From Aerococcus viridans (lineage in GTDB: Bacteria > Bacillota > Bacilli > Lactobacillales > Aerococcaceae): a DNA stretch of 44,991 nt. Below are positions 18,270 through 28,134 of the stretch, piece after piece. The translations under genes and the position numbers were made by a program. The notes beneath the pieces were generated by a model. It did no database searches, was not told where the DNA came from, and saw only the letters and a program-made list of their open reading frames with translations. The number at the start of each line of letters is the position of its first letter. Position 1 is the stretch's first letter. The stretch covers positions 1-44,991 of the forward strand of contig NZ_PNHQ01000016.1 of the NCBI RefSeq assembly GCF_002871935.1. Direction: 5' to 3'.

Positions 18270-19193
18270 ATGAGTGATAAGGGCTTTTTATTTATATTCA
18301 ATAAGTCAGCCGGAAAGAAGAAAAAAGCTGATATTAATGCATTAATACAAGAGCGAGCGTCTATATTTGGTATAGATAAAGATAATATATTTTTAGTTTA
18401 TTCAACTTCAAAAACATCTAGTCAATTTTTAATCGACCGTTTTGCCAAAAAATACGCTGACGGTGTAGTGATCGCTTGTGGTGGAGATGGCACTGTACAC
18501 TCAATTGGGAATATAGTTATCGATACAAATTTTACTTTTGCTATTTTACCTTTTGGTACGGGAAATGACTTTTACGGAAGTTTATATGGTAAGCGATCAA
18601 TTAAAGATCAAGTTGATCAAATTTTTAAAGGGGCAACTAGTGCGACTGATGCTATCTTTATTCCTGAGTTAGATTTATATGTCATGAATATTTTGAGTGT
18701 TGGCTTAGATGCAAATGTCGTGTACCAGGCTAATCATTTCAAGAAAAAGAACAAAATATTTCAAAAATATGTCTATATGGCTTCTATTCCTAAGGCATTA
18801 ACAAATGGTACAGCTTTTGATATTATATTAAAAGCCCGGTTAGCGGGAGTGGATCAGCAAATTGAACCTGGCCCTTATATACTTGCCGCTTTGTGTAATG
18901 GAATCATGTACGGTGGTGGTTTTAAGGTGAATCTTAATGGTCAAATGGATGATGGATTGCTAGAATTGGTCTATGCGCAAACGCTTCCAACACGCAAAAT
19001 ATGGGGCTTAATATATAAATTTTTCTCAGGAAACCATGGTGGTGTTAAAGAGTTGCATCATCTAACTTGTGATGAAGTAGTATATATAAGTGAGAACGGA
19101 TTGCCAATGAACTTAAACTGTGATGGCGAGATCTATCAGTTGCCTGTATTTACTTGCCAAGTAAAAAAACATGCTTATAAACGTATTCGTTAG
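18270..19193 (+). CDS. diacylglycerol kinase-family lipid kinase (DagK/DgkB-like)
   Basis: A 307-residue soluble lipid kinase of the DAGK catalytic-domain family. The nucleotide-binding signature CGGDGTVHSIGN is near residues 69-80 and LPFGTGNDF near 94-102. Gram-positive DgkB recycles diacylglycerol released during lipoteichoic acid synthesis back to phosphatidic acid; this role is inferred here. ATG 18270 is chosen with AAAGGGTG upstream; GTG 18261 lies within that site. It is a single-gene unit with its own promoter and a terminator shared with convergent rqcH. Confidence 0.85.
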   Translation: MSDKGFLFIFNKSAGKKKKADINALIQERASIFGIDKDNIFLVYSTSKTSSQFLIDRFAKKYADGVVIACGGDGTVHSIGNIVIDTNFTFAILPFGTGNDFYGSLYGKRSIKDQVDQIFKGATSATDAIFIPELDLYVMNILSVGLDANVVYQANHFKKKNKIFQKYVYMASIPKALTNGTAFDIILKARLAGVDQQIEPGPYILAALCNGIMYGGGFKVNLNGQMDDGLLELVYAQTLPTRKIWGLIYKFFSGNHGGVKELHHLTCDEVVYISENGLPMNLNCDGEIYQLPVFTCQVKKHAYKRIR

Positions 19194-19208
19194 TATAAAT
19201 ATCTAAAA

Positions 19209-19282
19209 AGGTCGAACGAGTATACGCTAGGTTGGTTAGCCATATGGCTGGTAAAGAATAGCTTTTCGTTCGACCTCTTTAT
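19209..19282. terminator. bidirectional terminator, lipid kinase/rqcH
   Basis: AGGTCGAACGA (19209-19219) pairs perfectly with TCGTTCGACCT (19266-19276), followed by CTTT. The 46-nt loop has its own inner hairpin around AGCCATATGGCT. A-rich on the left, T-rich on the right. Confidence 0.75.
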
Positions 19283-19291
19283 ATAGAAATG

Positions 19292-20956
19292 TTAGTTCAA
19301 TTTGGCTGGTGTTACAAATATAGTCTTTTGTTCAAAATAATTTACAAAACCAGGTTTACTACCATTTGGTTTTTTTACATGTTTTACTTGTGTGTAATCA
19401 ACAGGTACATTATTAGATTGCCTGTATTTTGAATATGCAGCCGCTAATTGTGCAGCTTGAGTAATTTCAGCCTCACTAGGATTACTAGATTCTAAAATAA
19501 CGTGTGAACCGGGAATATCCTTTGTGTGGAACCAATAGTGGTTTTTGTTGGCTTGACGCATGGTCAATTGATCATTTTGTTTGTTATTACGTCCAACTAA
19601 AATACGATTCCCTTCTTGAGTTTGGAATTCCCGAGGCTTAGCTGAAGCATTATTTGATCTCTTTTTCTTATCTTGCTTTTGTTTTTTTAGATAACCTTGA
19701 TCAATTAATTCTTCCCGAATATCTGCTAATTCATTTGGTTCAGCAAAATTTAATTGTGTTTGAATAGATTCTAGATATTGGATTTCAGCTTCAGCAACTT
19801 GTTTTTGTTTCTCAATATGATTAATCGCATTACGCAACTTATTATATTTGTGATAATATTTCTGTGCATTTTGCGATGGCGATAGGGCGGGATCTAAGCT
19901 GATTGTAATCGGTTGGTCATTATCGTGGTAGTTCGCTAAGGTAACCTCTGTTTGACCTTTTTCAATCTGGTATAAAAAGGTGGTCAATAATTCACCTTTT
20001 AATTGGAAGATATCTGCTTTAGACGACTTTTCTATATCTTGATTTAGATTGGCCAAACGTTTGTGTTGGTGCTTAAGATTCTTATCTACTGCTTGAATAA
20101 TCGCATTACCAACTTGGCGCACATAGTCATGCTTACTTTTTTCTGCATAGTATGCTGTTAATAGTTCACTTAAATTATGATATTGGTGTTTCTCACCAGA
20201 AATAGTAGCATAAGGGAACGCTAAAAAGTGTTGCTTATTCTCTTGTATCACTAGTGTTGGCGTAGGATGGTCAAATCTGATACAGAAATCTCGAATGACT
20301 TCATATGGTTTACGACTATCTATTTCAATTAGGTGTGCTAATTCAATAGCCGAATCACGACCCAACCCCATCAATTGACTCTGTAAGAACTTTGTTGTCA
20401 TTAAAGATTTATCCGCTTCAAAATTTTCGCCAACTTTAAAAGGATTCACTTGATTTTGATGTGGAGGAAGTTGATAAGTTGCACCAGGTAAGATTGTTCT
20501 AAAAGTATTTTGATACATTGGCACATGTTTAATCGCATCGATAATCTTCTTATCTTTGTCTAATAAAAAGATATTGGAATGACGTCCCATGATTTCGACA
20601 ATTAATTGTTGTTGACTAGCGTCACCTAACTCATCTCTTCTAGTTAAATTAAAAATGATTATTCTATCATTATCATACTGTTCAATACCTTCAATAATAT
20701 TTCCTTCAACATATTTCCGTAATACCATAGTAAAGTTTGGTGGTGTTTCAGGATTATTATAGGCTTGCTCTGTTATTTGTATACGCCCGAAACTCGGATG
20801 GGCTGAAATTAATAATTTGTGGTTTTTGCGGTTAGCACGGATAGTTAATACCAGTTCCATCTCATAAGGTTGTTGGATTTTATGAATCCGACCACCTGCT
20901 AACGTTGTGTTTAATTCTTTAATTAGTGCATGGGTAAACATACCGTCAAAAGACAT
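19292..20956 (-). CDS. rqcH: ribosome quality control factor RqcH (NFACT/FbpA family)
   Basis: A 554-residue NFACT protein. RqcH binds 50S subunits carrying stalled nascent chains and recruits tRNA-Ala to add C-terminal alanine tails. The same family was earlier called fibronectin-binding protein FbpA. The N-terminal NFACT-N domain has TRRDELGD and EIMGRHSNIFLLD. The middle is a coiled-coil region (about 290-420). The C-terminal NFACT-R domain has HYWFHTKDIPGSHVIL. The ATG at 20956 has AAGGTGG upstream. Monocistronic, with a promoter at 20982-21010. Confidence 0.92.
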   Translation of the reverse strand: MSFDGMFTHALIKELNTTLAGGRIHKIQQPYEMELVLTIRANRKNHKLLISAHPSFGRIQITEQAYNNPETPPNFTMVLRKYVEGNIIEGIEQYDNDRIIIFNLTRRDELGDASQQQLIVEIMGRHSNIFLLDKDKKIIDAIKHVPMYQNTFRTILPGATYQLPPHQNQVNPFKVGENFEADKSLMTTKFLQSQLMGLGRDSAIELAHLIEIDSRKPYEVIRDFCIRFDHPTPTLVIQENKQHFLAFPYATISGEKHQYHNLSELLTAYYAEKSKHDYVRQVGNAIIQAVDKNLKHQHKRLANLNQDIEKSSKADIFQLKGELLTTFLYQIEKGQTEVTLANYHDNDQPITISLDPALSPSQNAQKYYHKYNKLRNAINHIEKQKQVAEAEIQYLESIQTQLNFAEPNELADIREELIDQGYLKKQKQDKKKRSNNASAKPREFQTQEGNRILVGRNNKQNDQLTMRQANKNHYWFHTKDIPGSHVILESSNPSEAEITQAAQLAAAYSKYRQSNNVPVDYTQVKHVKKPNGSKPGFVNYFEQKTIFVTPAKLN

Positions 20957-20981
20957 GTAAGCACCACCTTCCTAACACACT

Positions 20982-21010
20982 ATTATAAGGGTTTTTATTT
21001 CTTTTGGCAA
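20982..21010 (-). promoter_or_regulatory. rqcH promoter
   Basis: On the minus strand, TTGCCA (21010-21005), 17 nt, TATAAT (20987-20982). It lies about 26 nt before the rqcH start. The region 20957-21383 holds this promoter and the leader system of the transporter genes. Confidence 0.7.
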
Positions 21011-21072
21011 AAAAGTGGATCATTTTAACATATCGAATCCAAAATGAATTATCCTTTTTCCTGATATTATGC

Positions 21073-21101
21073 TTGTCTTTTTTCTCATGATTTGCTAATA
21101 T
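21073..21101 (+). promoter_or_regulatory. promoter of the trp-type leader
   Basis: TTGTCT (21073-21078), 17 nt, TAATAT (21096-21101) with an extended TGC just before it. It would give an RNA starting near 21108, about 33 nt before the leader peptide. Confidence 0.65.
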
Positions 21102-21140
21102 TTGATTAACAAGATATCAAAGATGAAGGGAGCCACTCAA

Positions 21141-21191
21141 ATGTTAACTACTGTGCAAACAATGAAAAACTGGCAAAGCCACATAAATTAG
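21141..21191 (+). CDS. 16-residue leader peptide with one Trp codon
   Basis: MLTTVQTMKNWQSHIN is encoded with a well-placed ribosome site (AAGGGAG 21126-21132, 8 nt before the ATG). The single TGG is at 21171-21173. Its last codons form RNA segment 1 (CCACATAAAT, 21179-21188) of the mutually pairing structure downstream, so a ribosome paused at Trp would cover that segment. It precedes TrpXYZ-like transporter genes. Interpretation as a Trp-sensing attenuator peptide is inference from this arrangement. Confidence 0.65.
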   Translation: MLTTVQTMKNWQSHIN

Positions 21192-21362
21192 TTGTATCTG
21201 CACGAGTGCGCATAGATACAACTTCAGTTTTCTGGACTGTATTTATGTGGAGAACATATTTGAGCCTTTCAAAATAACCCCCACATAGACATGTAGTAAT
21301 GATTACTAGAATCAACTATGTGGGAACTTAACGTCCTACAGTTTAGAGTGGGGCGTTTTTTT
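21179..21362 (+). promoter_or_regulatory. candidate attenuator: four pairing segments and terminator
   Basis: Segment 1 CCACATAAAT (21179-21188) is perfectly complementary to segment 2 ATTTATGTGG (21241-21250). Segment 3 CCCACATAG (21280-21288) is perfectly complementary to segment 4 CTATGTGGG (21316-21324). Segments 2 and 3 share TATGTGG/CCACATA and can pair instead, as can 1 and 4. An inner 10-bp hairpin sits between 1 and 2 (21190-21199 with 21214-21223). An intrinsic terminator follows (AACGTCCTA 21330-21338 with TGGGGCGTT 21349-21357, then T run). CCCCAC of segment 3 can also pair with GTGGGG (21348-21353) in the terminator. No T-box consensus is present. The direction of control is not resolved. 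Confidence 0.6.
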
Positions 21363-21383
21363 GTATAGATTAGGAGGAGAAAC

Positions 21384-22451
21384 ATGAAGAAAATTTCAAG
21401 TATTGCTTCGGGGTTAGTCGTTGCACTTTTTGCATTATATTTAGCAATGCCGACGCTTATTGCTAAAAGAGAGGGATTAGAAATTCCCACAAAAGAAGCA
21501 GGTGAGTCTCAATTAGTAGTTACTGAAGAGGATATCACTGTTGGCTTATTGCAGTTTATCCAACACCCATCATTAGATCAAATTAGAGAAGGGTTTTATG
21601 ATGGTATGGCTGAGCGAGGTTATGTAGAAGGTGAAAACATCACCATTGATTATCAAAATGGTCAGGGAAATCAATCCGATTTAGCCATGATTTCTGATGC
21701 TTTTATAGCTGAAGATGCAGATATTTTAGTTGGTATTGCTACTCCAGCTGCACAAGCTTTAGCTAATGCTTCTAATGGAGACCGTCCTGTAATTCTTTCT
21801 GCAGTATCAGATCCCTCTAATAATGGTTTCATTGCTTCTGATGAAGAACCTGGTGCTAATATTACTGGAGTAACAGATACAGCGCCAGTTGCAGAGCAGT
21901 TTGATCTAATGCAGGAAATTTTACCTGATATAGAGAGTGTAGGTATTATATATAATTCATCTGAGTCAAACGTTACAAGAACAGTCAATGACGCAAAAAC
22001 GGAAGCAGAAAGCAGAGGATTAACAGTTATTGAAGCAACGATTACCTCAACCAATGATTTAGCTTCCGTGGCTGAACAATTGGCTGGTCAGGTAGATGCT
22101 ATTTGGGTGCCAAATGACAACACAATCGCGAGTGCCATGGATACATTAATACAGGTAACTGATGCAAAGGACATTCCTGTAATACCTGTAGTTGATGCTA
22201 TGGTTGCTGATGGTGGTTTAGCGACTGTTGGCATTAATCAATATCAATTTGGGTTAGATACGGCAACAGTCGTTGCTGATGTGATTGAGGGTGCAAATAC
22301 TGAAACGTATCCAATTATTTATAATGATAAAACGGATACTTATATTAATACAACAAAGGCAGCTGATTTAGGTATTGAGTTACCAAAAGAAGTCGTTAGT
22401 GATGCAATTGATGTCAATAGTGAAGCGTATGCTGAATTAGTTGGTGAATAA
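21384..22451 (+). CDS. ABC transporter substrate-binding protein, TrpX-like
   Basis: A 355-residue exported binding protein of the ABC_sub_bind (PF04392-type) family. An N-terminal hydrophobic signal/anchor covers about 6-27, with no lipobox. The mature part has two alternating lobes, with motifs such as GLLQFIQHPSLDQIREGFYD, GIATPAAQAL and ILSAVSDP. Streptococcal relatives (TrpX) bind tryptophan and related aromatic residues. The leader peptide with a Trp codon supports this, but the ligand is not proven here. The TAGGAGGAG site precedes ATG 21384. First gene of a three-gene operon with permease and ATPase, controlled by the leader upstream. Confidence 0.85.
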   Translation: MKKISSIASGLVVALFALYLAMPTLIAKREGLEIPTKEAGESQLVVTEEDITVGLLQFIQHPSLDQIREGFYDGMAERGYVEGENITIDYQNGQGNQSDLAMISDAFIAEDADILVGIATPAAQALANASNGDRPVILSAVSDPSNNGFIASDEEPGANITGVTDTAPVAEQFDLMQEILPDIESVGIIYNSSESNVTRTVNDAKTEAESRGLTVIEATITSTNDLASVAEQLAGQVDAIWVPNDNTIASAMDTLIQVTDAKDIPVIPVVDAMVADGGLATVGINQYQFGLDTATVVADVIEGANTETYPIIYNDKTDTYINTTKAADLGIELPKEVVSDAIDVNSEAYAELVGE

Positions 22452-22463
22452 GGAGGGGATAAA

Positions 22464-23357
22464 ATGGATATGATGATTAGTGCTATTTCTCAGGGAACAA
22501 TCTGGGCGGTGATGGGTCTGGGCATTTATATCACGTTTAGAATTTTAAATGCACCTGATATGACAACTGAAGGTTCTTTTGTACTTGGAGGTGCGATTGG
22601 TGCGCAAATGCTTTACTTTAATATCGATCCTTTCACAACCCTACTGATATCTTTTTTAGCTGGTATGGCAGCGGGAGCGATTACAGGATTTTTAGTCACA
22701 CGTGTCAGTATAAATCCTTTGTTAGCCGGAATCATTACAATGACAGGTATTTATTCAATTAACTTGAAAATCATGGGTAAGGCTAATATGTCTTTATCTA
22801 CAGTCACTACATTAAAGTCAGCTATTGCAAATTTATCCTTGCCACGAAATGTTGATACTATTGTGATTGGCTTAGTGATTATTGCTACGATCATCCTTTT
22901 ATTAACTTATTTCTTTAAAACTGAAATGGGTCAAGCGCTAATTGCGACTGGTGATAATATACAAATGGCTAAGTCTTTAGGTATTGAAACTTCTGAAATG
23001 ACAATGTTGGGCTATATGTTAGCAAATGGTTTGATCGCAATCTCAGGATATATTGTATCTACAGACAATGGATATGCAGATATTCAAATGGGAGTTGGTA
23101 CGGTTGTGATTGGCTTAGCTTCTATCATTATTGGAGAAGTTTTATTCCGTAATGTTAAATTAGGAGTTCGTTTTATGACAATTTTAATTGGTTCAATAAT
23201 CTATCGTTTACTTTTAACAATCGTGTTAATGTTGAACTTTGAAGCAAATGACTTCCGTTTATTCTCAGCAATAATTGTGGCTTTATGTTTAGCCATTCCT
23301 ACTATCCAAAACAGACTAGCAGATTATCGTGAATATAGAAAGGTGACTAAATCATGA
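22464..23357 (+). CDS. ABC transporter permease, TrpY-like
   Basis: A 297-residue membrane permease of the branched-chain amino acid (LivH-like) permease superfamily, with about eight to nine hydrophobic segments across its length. It contains FRILNAPDMTTEGSFVLGGA near the N terminus and a conserved GxGTVVIGLASIIIGE segment near residue 210. It should form the channel for the amino-acid importer encoded with the TrpX- and TrpZ-like genes. AGGAGGGG lies just upstream of the ATG. The stop overlaps the ATPase start by four bases (ATGA). Confidence 0.88.
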   Translation: MDMMISAISQGTIWAVMGLGIYITFRILNAPDMTTEGSFVLGGAIGAQMLYFNIDPFTTLLISFLAGMAAGAITGFLVTRVSINPLLAGIITMTGIYSINLKIMGKANMSLSTVTTLKSAIANLSLPRNVDTIVIGLVIIATIILLLTYFFKTEMGQALIATGDNIQMAKSLGIETSEMTMLGYMLANGLIAISGYIVSTDNGYADIQMGVGTVVIGLASIIIGEVLFRNVKLGVRFMTILIGSIIYRLLLTIVLMLNFEANDFRLFSAIIVALCLAIPTIQNRLADYREYRKVTKS

Positions 23358-24142
23358 CGACTTTATTAGAGATTTATCAAGCTAGAAAAATATTTAATAA
23401 ACGAACGCCAGATGCCTTCGCAGCTTTAGATGACTTATCTCTTAAAGTAGAAAAAGGGGATTTCATTACAATTGTCGGGGGAAATGGTGCTGGAAAATCA
23501 ACCTTATTAAATGCAATTGCAGGCACCTTTTTACTAGACTCAGGTAACATTACGTTAAATGGAAAAGATATTACACGTCTTGCAGAGGAAGAGCGTGCGA
23601 AATCAGTTTCTCGTGTTTTTCAAAACCCATCTATGGGTACAGCGCCACGGATGACTGTTGAAGAAAATCTCTCCTTAGCTTTGAAACGTGGGCAAAAGAG
23701 AGGGTTTAAACTAGCTATTAAAGAGGAGAACCGAAAGCAATTCCAACAAGCGTTGAGTCAACTACACCTGGGCTTAGAAAATCGTTTGGATACAGAAATA
23801 GGGCTCCTTTCTGGTGGGCAAAGACAAGCCATTGCGTTATTGATGGCAACCCTCACAAGACCAGAAATTCTATTATTAGATGAGCACACAGCTGCTTTAG
23901 ATGCTAAGACTTCTAAACGTATTTTAGAAATCTCTTCTGATCAAGTGAAAGATCATAATTTAACCGCTTTAATGATTACACATAATTTACAAGATGCTTT
24001 GTTATATGGCAATCGAATGATTTTATTACATCACGGCAAAATTATTAAAGATTTCAGTAAGGCAGAAAAAGATGCGTTAACAGCTGGAGATTTATATCAA
24101 ATGATGGCTGATTTGGCTGAATCAGACTATATGGAACGATAA
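23354..24142 (+). CDS. ABC transporter ATPase, TrpZ-like
   Basis: A 262-residue ABC ATPase. Walker A is GGNGAGKST (about 37-45), the signature LLSGGQRQ is near 150, Walker B is ILLLDEHTAALD near 170, and the H-loop is in MITHNLQDAL. It energises uptake with the upstream TrpX- and TrpY-like proteins and is translationally coupled to the permease gene. A 15-bp terminator follows. Confidence 0.92.
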   Translation: MTTLLEIYQARKIFNKRTPDAFAALDDLSLKVEKGDFITIVGGNGAGKSTLLNAIAGTFLLDSGNITLNGKDITRLAEEERAKSVSRVFQNPSMGTAPRMTVEENLSLALKRGQKRGFKLAIKEENRKQFQQALSQLHLGLENRLDTEIGLLSGGQRQAIALLMATLTRPEILLLDEHTAALDAKTSKRILEISSDQVKDHNLTALMITHNLQDALLYGNRMILLHHGKIIKDFSKAEKDALTAGDLYQMMADLAESDYMER

Positions 24143-24155
24143 AGTACTTAAAAAT

Positions 24156-24213
24156 AAAGAGCCATGAACAATGCTTGTCAAATTGACAGCGTGCCTGTTC
24201 ATGGCTCTTTTTA
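24156..24213. terminator. bidirectional terminator, transporter/nrdH
   Basis: AAAGAGCCATGAACA (24156-24170) pairs perfectly with TGTTCATGGCTCTTT (24196-24210), followed by more T. An inner TGTCAAATTGACA hairpin fills the loop. A-rich on the left, so it can serve both converging units. Confidence 0.9.
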
Positions 24214-24257
24214 TATAAAAACGACTTAGATATACTTAAGTTGCGTCATTAACAAAC

Positions 24258-24479
24258 TTATGCTAATTTAGCCAAACGGTCCGGTTGGAAACCGTAGAAA
24301 GCTTCTTCATTTTCCGCAACAATTACAGGAACAGCTTGGAAGCCCATGTCTTTAACTTTCGCTAATGCTTCTTCAGACTCTGTTATATCGATCGTTTGAA
24401 AATCAATTTCTTTTTCAGTTAAATATTTTTTTGTGAAATTGCATTGCATGCAATTTGGTTTAGTATATACAGTTACCAT
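24258..24479 (-). CDS. nrdH: glutaredoxin-like protein NrdH
   Basis: A 73-residue thioredoxin-fold redoxin starting MVTVYTKPNCMQCNFTKKYL. The CMQC active site and the GFQAVPVI and GFQPDRLAKL segments are typical of NrdH, the electron donor of class Ib ribonucleotide reductase NrdEF. The start at 24479 is chosen because AGGAGG lies just upstream; the frame extends eight codons further, over that site. No nrdE/nrdF/nrdI gene is in the window, so it is an orphan. Two NrdR-box-like repeats cover its promoter. Confidence 0.92.
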   Translation of the reverse strand: MVTVYTKPNCMQCNFTKKYLTEKEIDFQTIDITESEEALAKVKDMGFQAVPVIVAENEEAFYGFQPDRLAKLA

Positions 24480-24496
24480 TATATTTCCTCCTAAAA

Positions 24497-24560
24497 ATTC
24501 CATATATTGTTATGGGTTTTCTTATAAGCACAATATATAGAGTTTATGAGCAAGAGTCAA
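24497..24560 (-). promoter_or_regulatory. nrdH promoter with two NrdR boxes
   Basis: Minus-strand TTGACT (24560-24555), 17 nt, TATATT (24537-24532). Box B, GCACAATATATAGAGT (24528-24543), matches the NrdR consensus ACACWATATATWGTGT at about 14 of 16 positions and covers the -10. Box A (24497-24512, core CATATATTG) matches less well. Their centres are 31 bp apart, three helical turns, as in known paired NrdR sites. Confidence 0.7.
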
Positions 24561-24746
24561 GTTGTTTAACTGAAATTATTTGTCCAGACTTTTATGACTG
24601 GTTCAAAAGCTTGATGTGTCAAATTTTCTACATAATGCAAAAATAATATTTATTTTTTTAGTGCAAATATAGTACTTCGTAAGGTATATTTATCAAACGC
24701 ACAAAATATAACTTTATCAGAAATTTGAAGTCTTGTCACTTATATT

Positions 24747-24774
24747 TTGTAAATAAAATAGACAAATGTATAAT
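24747..24774 (+). promoter_or_regulatory. promoter of the OppA-like gene
   Basis: TTGTAA (24747-24752), 16 nt, TATAAT (24769-24774). Between 24561 and 24746 nothing gene-like was seen. Confidence 0.55.
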
Positions 24775-24812
24775 AATGAAATGAAACAGTTTTTTTTGGG
24801 AGGAATAAAGTA

Positions 24813-26420
24813 ATGAAGAAAGCAGCTCTAGGTTTAGCTACTGCAATACTGTTAGCAGCTTGTGGTAATACCAATACTTTAAATGATAAGGTGTTAAATA
24901 TGCAATCTACGGATGAGATTCAATCTGTAGACACGGCTTTTGCAGCCTCTAATATTGCTACAATCACTGCTAATATGAATTTTTACAATGGTTTATATAC
25001 TTATGATTTAGATAATCAGCTAATTGCTGCAGATGCAGAAAATGTACCAGAAGTGTCGGAAGATGGTTTAGTGTATACCATAAAGATAAAAGAAACGGCA
25101 AAGTGGTCTAATGGAGATGCGGTAACAGCTGAAGATTACGTTTACGCTTGGCGACGGATGGTTGATCCGAATCTGGGTGCACCTTACGCTTATATGTTTG
25201 ATGGTATTATTAAAAATGCCAGTGAAATTATGGCAGGAGATATGGCAATAAATGACTTAGGTGTTCGAGCGATAGATGATCATACGCTAGAAATTAGTTT
25301 AGAAAACCCAAGTACTTATTTTACTGATTTATTAACTATACCTGCCTACTATCCCCAAAACAAAGAGGTAGTTGAAGCAGCAGGTGATCAATATGGCTCT
25401 ACAAGTGATAGCGCAGTTTATAATGGTCCTTTTGTGTTAACGAATTGGGATGCTGCTAGTGGTAACACCTGGACCTTTGAGAAAAATGAACAATACTGGG
25501 ATGCTGATAATGTTCATCTTGACACTGTAAATTTCCAATATCTTCCAGAAACTGCAACTGCTTTAAACTTGTATGATTCAGGTGAATTAGATGTGATAGA
25601 GTTAACCGGTAATTTTGCAGTTCAAAATCAAAGTAATAAAGATTTCCAAACCTATCCGACGCCTCGAACGAATTATATTGAAGTCAACCACGAAACGCCA
25701 GGATTGGACAATTTGAATATTCGACAAGCACTTTACCAAGCCATTGACCGTGAAGCTTTTGTAGATAACATACTACAGAATGGTTCGATCGCAACTAACG
25801 GATTTGTGTCACGTGAAGTAGCATGGAATCCGGATACAGCTGTTGATTTTAGGGATGATGCTATAATCGAAACAGATTATGACTTGAAAGAAGCTCAAGA
25901 AAATTGGGAAGAAGGCCTTGCTGAAAGTAATTTAGAAACTTTATCCTTGGATATGGTTGCTGCCGACGATGAAGAAAGTCAGTTATTTGCAGAATATATT
26001 CAATCTCAATTAACAGAACATCTTCCTGGAATTGAAGTGACTATTCATACTATGCCATCATCAGCTCGTTTTGCAGCCTTATCAAAAGGTGAGTACGACT
26101 TGGGTGTGACTTTTTGGCAAGCTGACTTCGGTGATCCAATTAATTATCTGGAACGATTTGATTCAAGTATCACACGTGGAAACTATCACTATGATGACCT
26201 AGATGCATTAGTTAACCAGAGTCGTACACAAGCACTTGAACCAGAGAATAGATGGCAAACTTTAATTCAATTAGAACAAGTAGGCTTGGATGAATATGCG
26301 GTACAAATTCCTGTTTATCAGTCTTATCAAGCAATATTACAGAATCCTAAAGTTACAGATATTAATCGTCCTGGACAGTCGTATATTAACTTTAGATGGG
26401 TAGATATTCAAACACAATAA
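24813..26420 (+). CDS. oligopeptide-binding lipoprotein, OppA-like
   Basis: A 535-residue solute-binding protein of family SBP_bac_5. The N terminus MKKAALGLATAILLAACGNT has a signal peptide and the lipobox LAAC, so it is a membrane-anchored lipoprotein with Cys17 as the likely mature start. Family landmarks include TAEDYVYAWRRMVDP near 107, YYPQNKEVVE, NGPFVLTNWD and NIRQALYQAIDRE near 310. It should capture peptides for an Opp ABC transporter, but no oppBCDF genes are next to it, so it probably serves a system encoded elsewhere. Good GGGAGG site; single-gene unit between nrdH and gdhA. Confidence 0.9.
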   Translation: MKKAALGLATAILLAACGNTNTLNDKVLNMQSTDEIQSVDTAFAASNIATITANMNFYNGLYTYDLDNQLIAADAENVPEVSEDGLVYTIKIKETAKWSNGDAVTAEDYVYAWRRMVDPNLGAPYAYMFDGIIKNASEIMAGDMAINDLGVRAIDDHTLEISLENPSTYFTDLLTIPAYYPQNKEVVEAAGDQYGSTSDSAVYNGPFVLTNWDAASGNTWTFEKNEQYWDADNVHLDTVNFQYLPETATALNLYDSGELDVIELTGNFAVQNQSNKDFQTYPTPRTNYIEVNHETPGLDNLNIRQALYQAIDREAFVDNILQNGSIATNGFVSREVAWNPDTAVDFRDDAIIETDYDLKEAQENWEEGLAESNLETLSLDMVAADDEESQLFAEYIQSQLTEHLPGIEVTIHTMPSSARFAALSKGEYDLGVTFWQADFGDPINYLERFDSSITRGNYHYDDLDALVNQSRTQALEPENRWQTLIQLEQVGLDEYAVQIPVYQSYQAILQNPKVTDINRPGQSYINFRWVDIQTQ

Positions 26421-26528
26421 ACGAATGATGATAGATAATCTAACGTGATAAGGGATGCACCTAAACATTTGTGTGAACATGTTTATCATTTTGTCATAAA
26501 AAAACTTTTCTTATCTGATCATTTTGTA

Positions 26529-26534
26529 TATAAT
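26529..26534 (+). promoter_or_regulatory. -10 element before gdhA
   Basis: TATAAT at 26529-26534 within GTATATAATAATG, about 53 nt before the gdhA start; no good -35 at the proper distance. The intergenic stretch 26421-26528 also has a weak inverted repeat AAACAT/ATGTTT near 26463-26484. Confidence 0.4.
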
Positions 26535-26566
26535 AATGACAGTTCTCATTATATTGTAATAATTAA

Positions 26567-27931
<1,365 letters not shown>

Positions 27932-27961
27932 TTAAAATTATATCAACCATATGATACGAAG

Positions 27962-27996
27962 AAAAGAGGCTGGGAAAAATATCTCAGCCTCTTTTT
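27962..27996 (+). terminator. terminator after gdhA
   Basis: AAAAGAGGCTG (27962-27972) pairs with CAGCCTCTTTT (27985-27995) and is followed by T. Confidence 0.9.
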
Positions 27997-28110
27997 GCTA
28001 TATAATCGGCTTTTGGTCCAGTACGTCAATTCTAAACGATTTTTGGCTCACCTTTTTTCTATTTAGGATGAATTTGTGAATGATAGGTATTTTTCATAGG
28101 AGGTGTTAAA

Positions 28111-28131
28111 ATGGATGAGAGGGAGTGGTGA
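28111..28131 (+). CDS. 6-codon upstream frame before nnrD
   Basis: AGGAGGTG (28099-28106) is ideally placed for ATG 28111, which reads MDEREW then TGA. The frame is the same as nnrD, whose ATG lies four bases after the TGA, and the nnrD ribosome site (GGGAG) is inside it. It could tune nnrD translation by coupling, or reflect an upstream start lost to a stop mutation. Confidence 0.3.
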   Translation: MDEREW

Positions 28132-28134
28132 TTC

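Noticed and set aside
21280..21324. Possible T-box riboswitch before the TrpX-like gene
   Set aside because: No AGGGTGGNACCGCG-type element and no stem I specifier layout; the peptide with segment pairing explains the region better.
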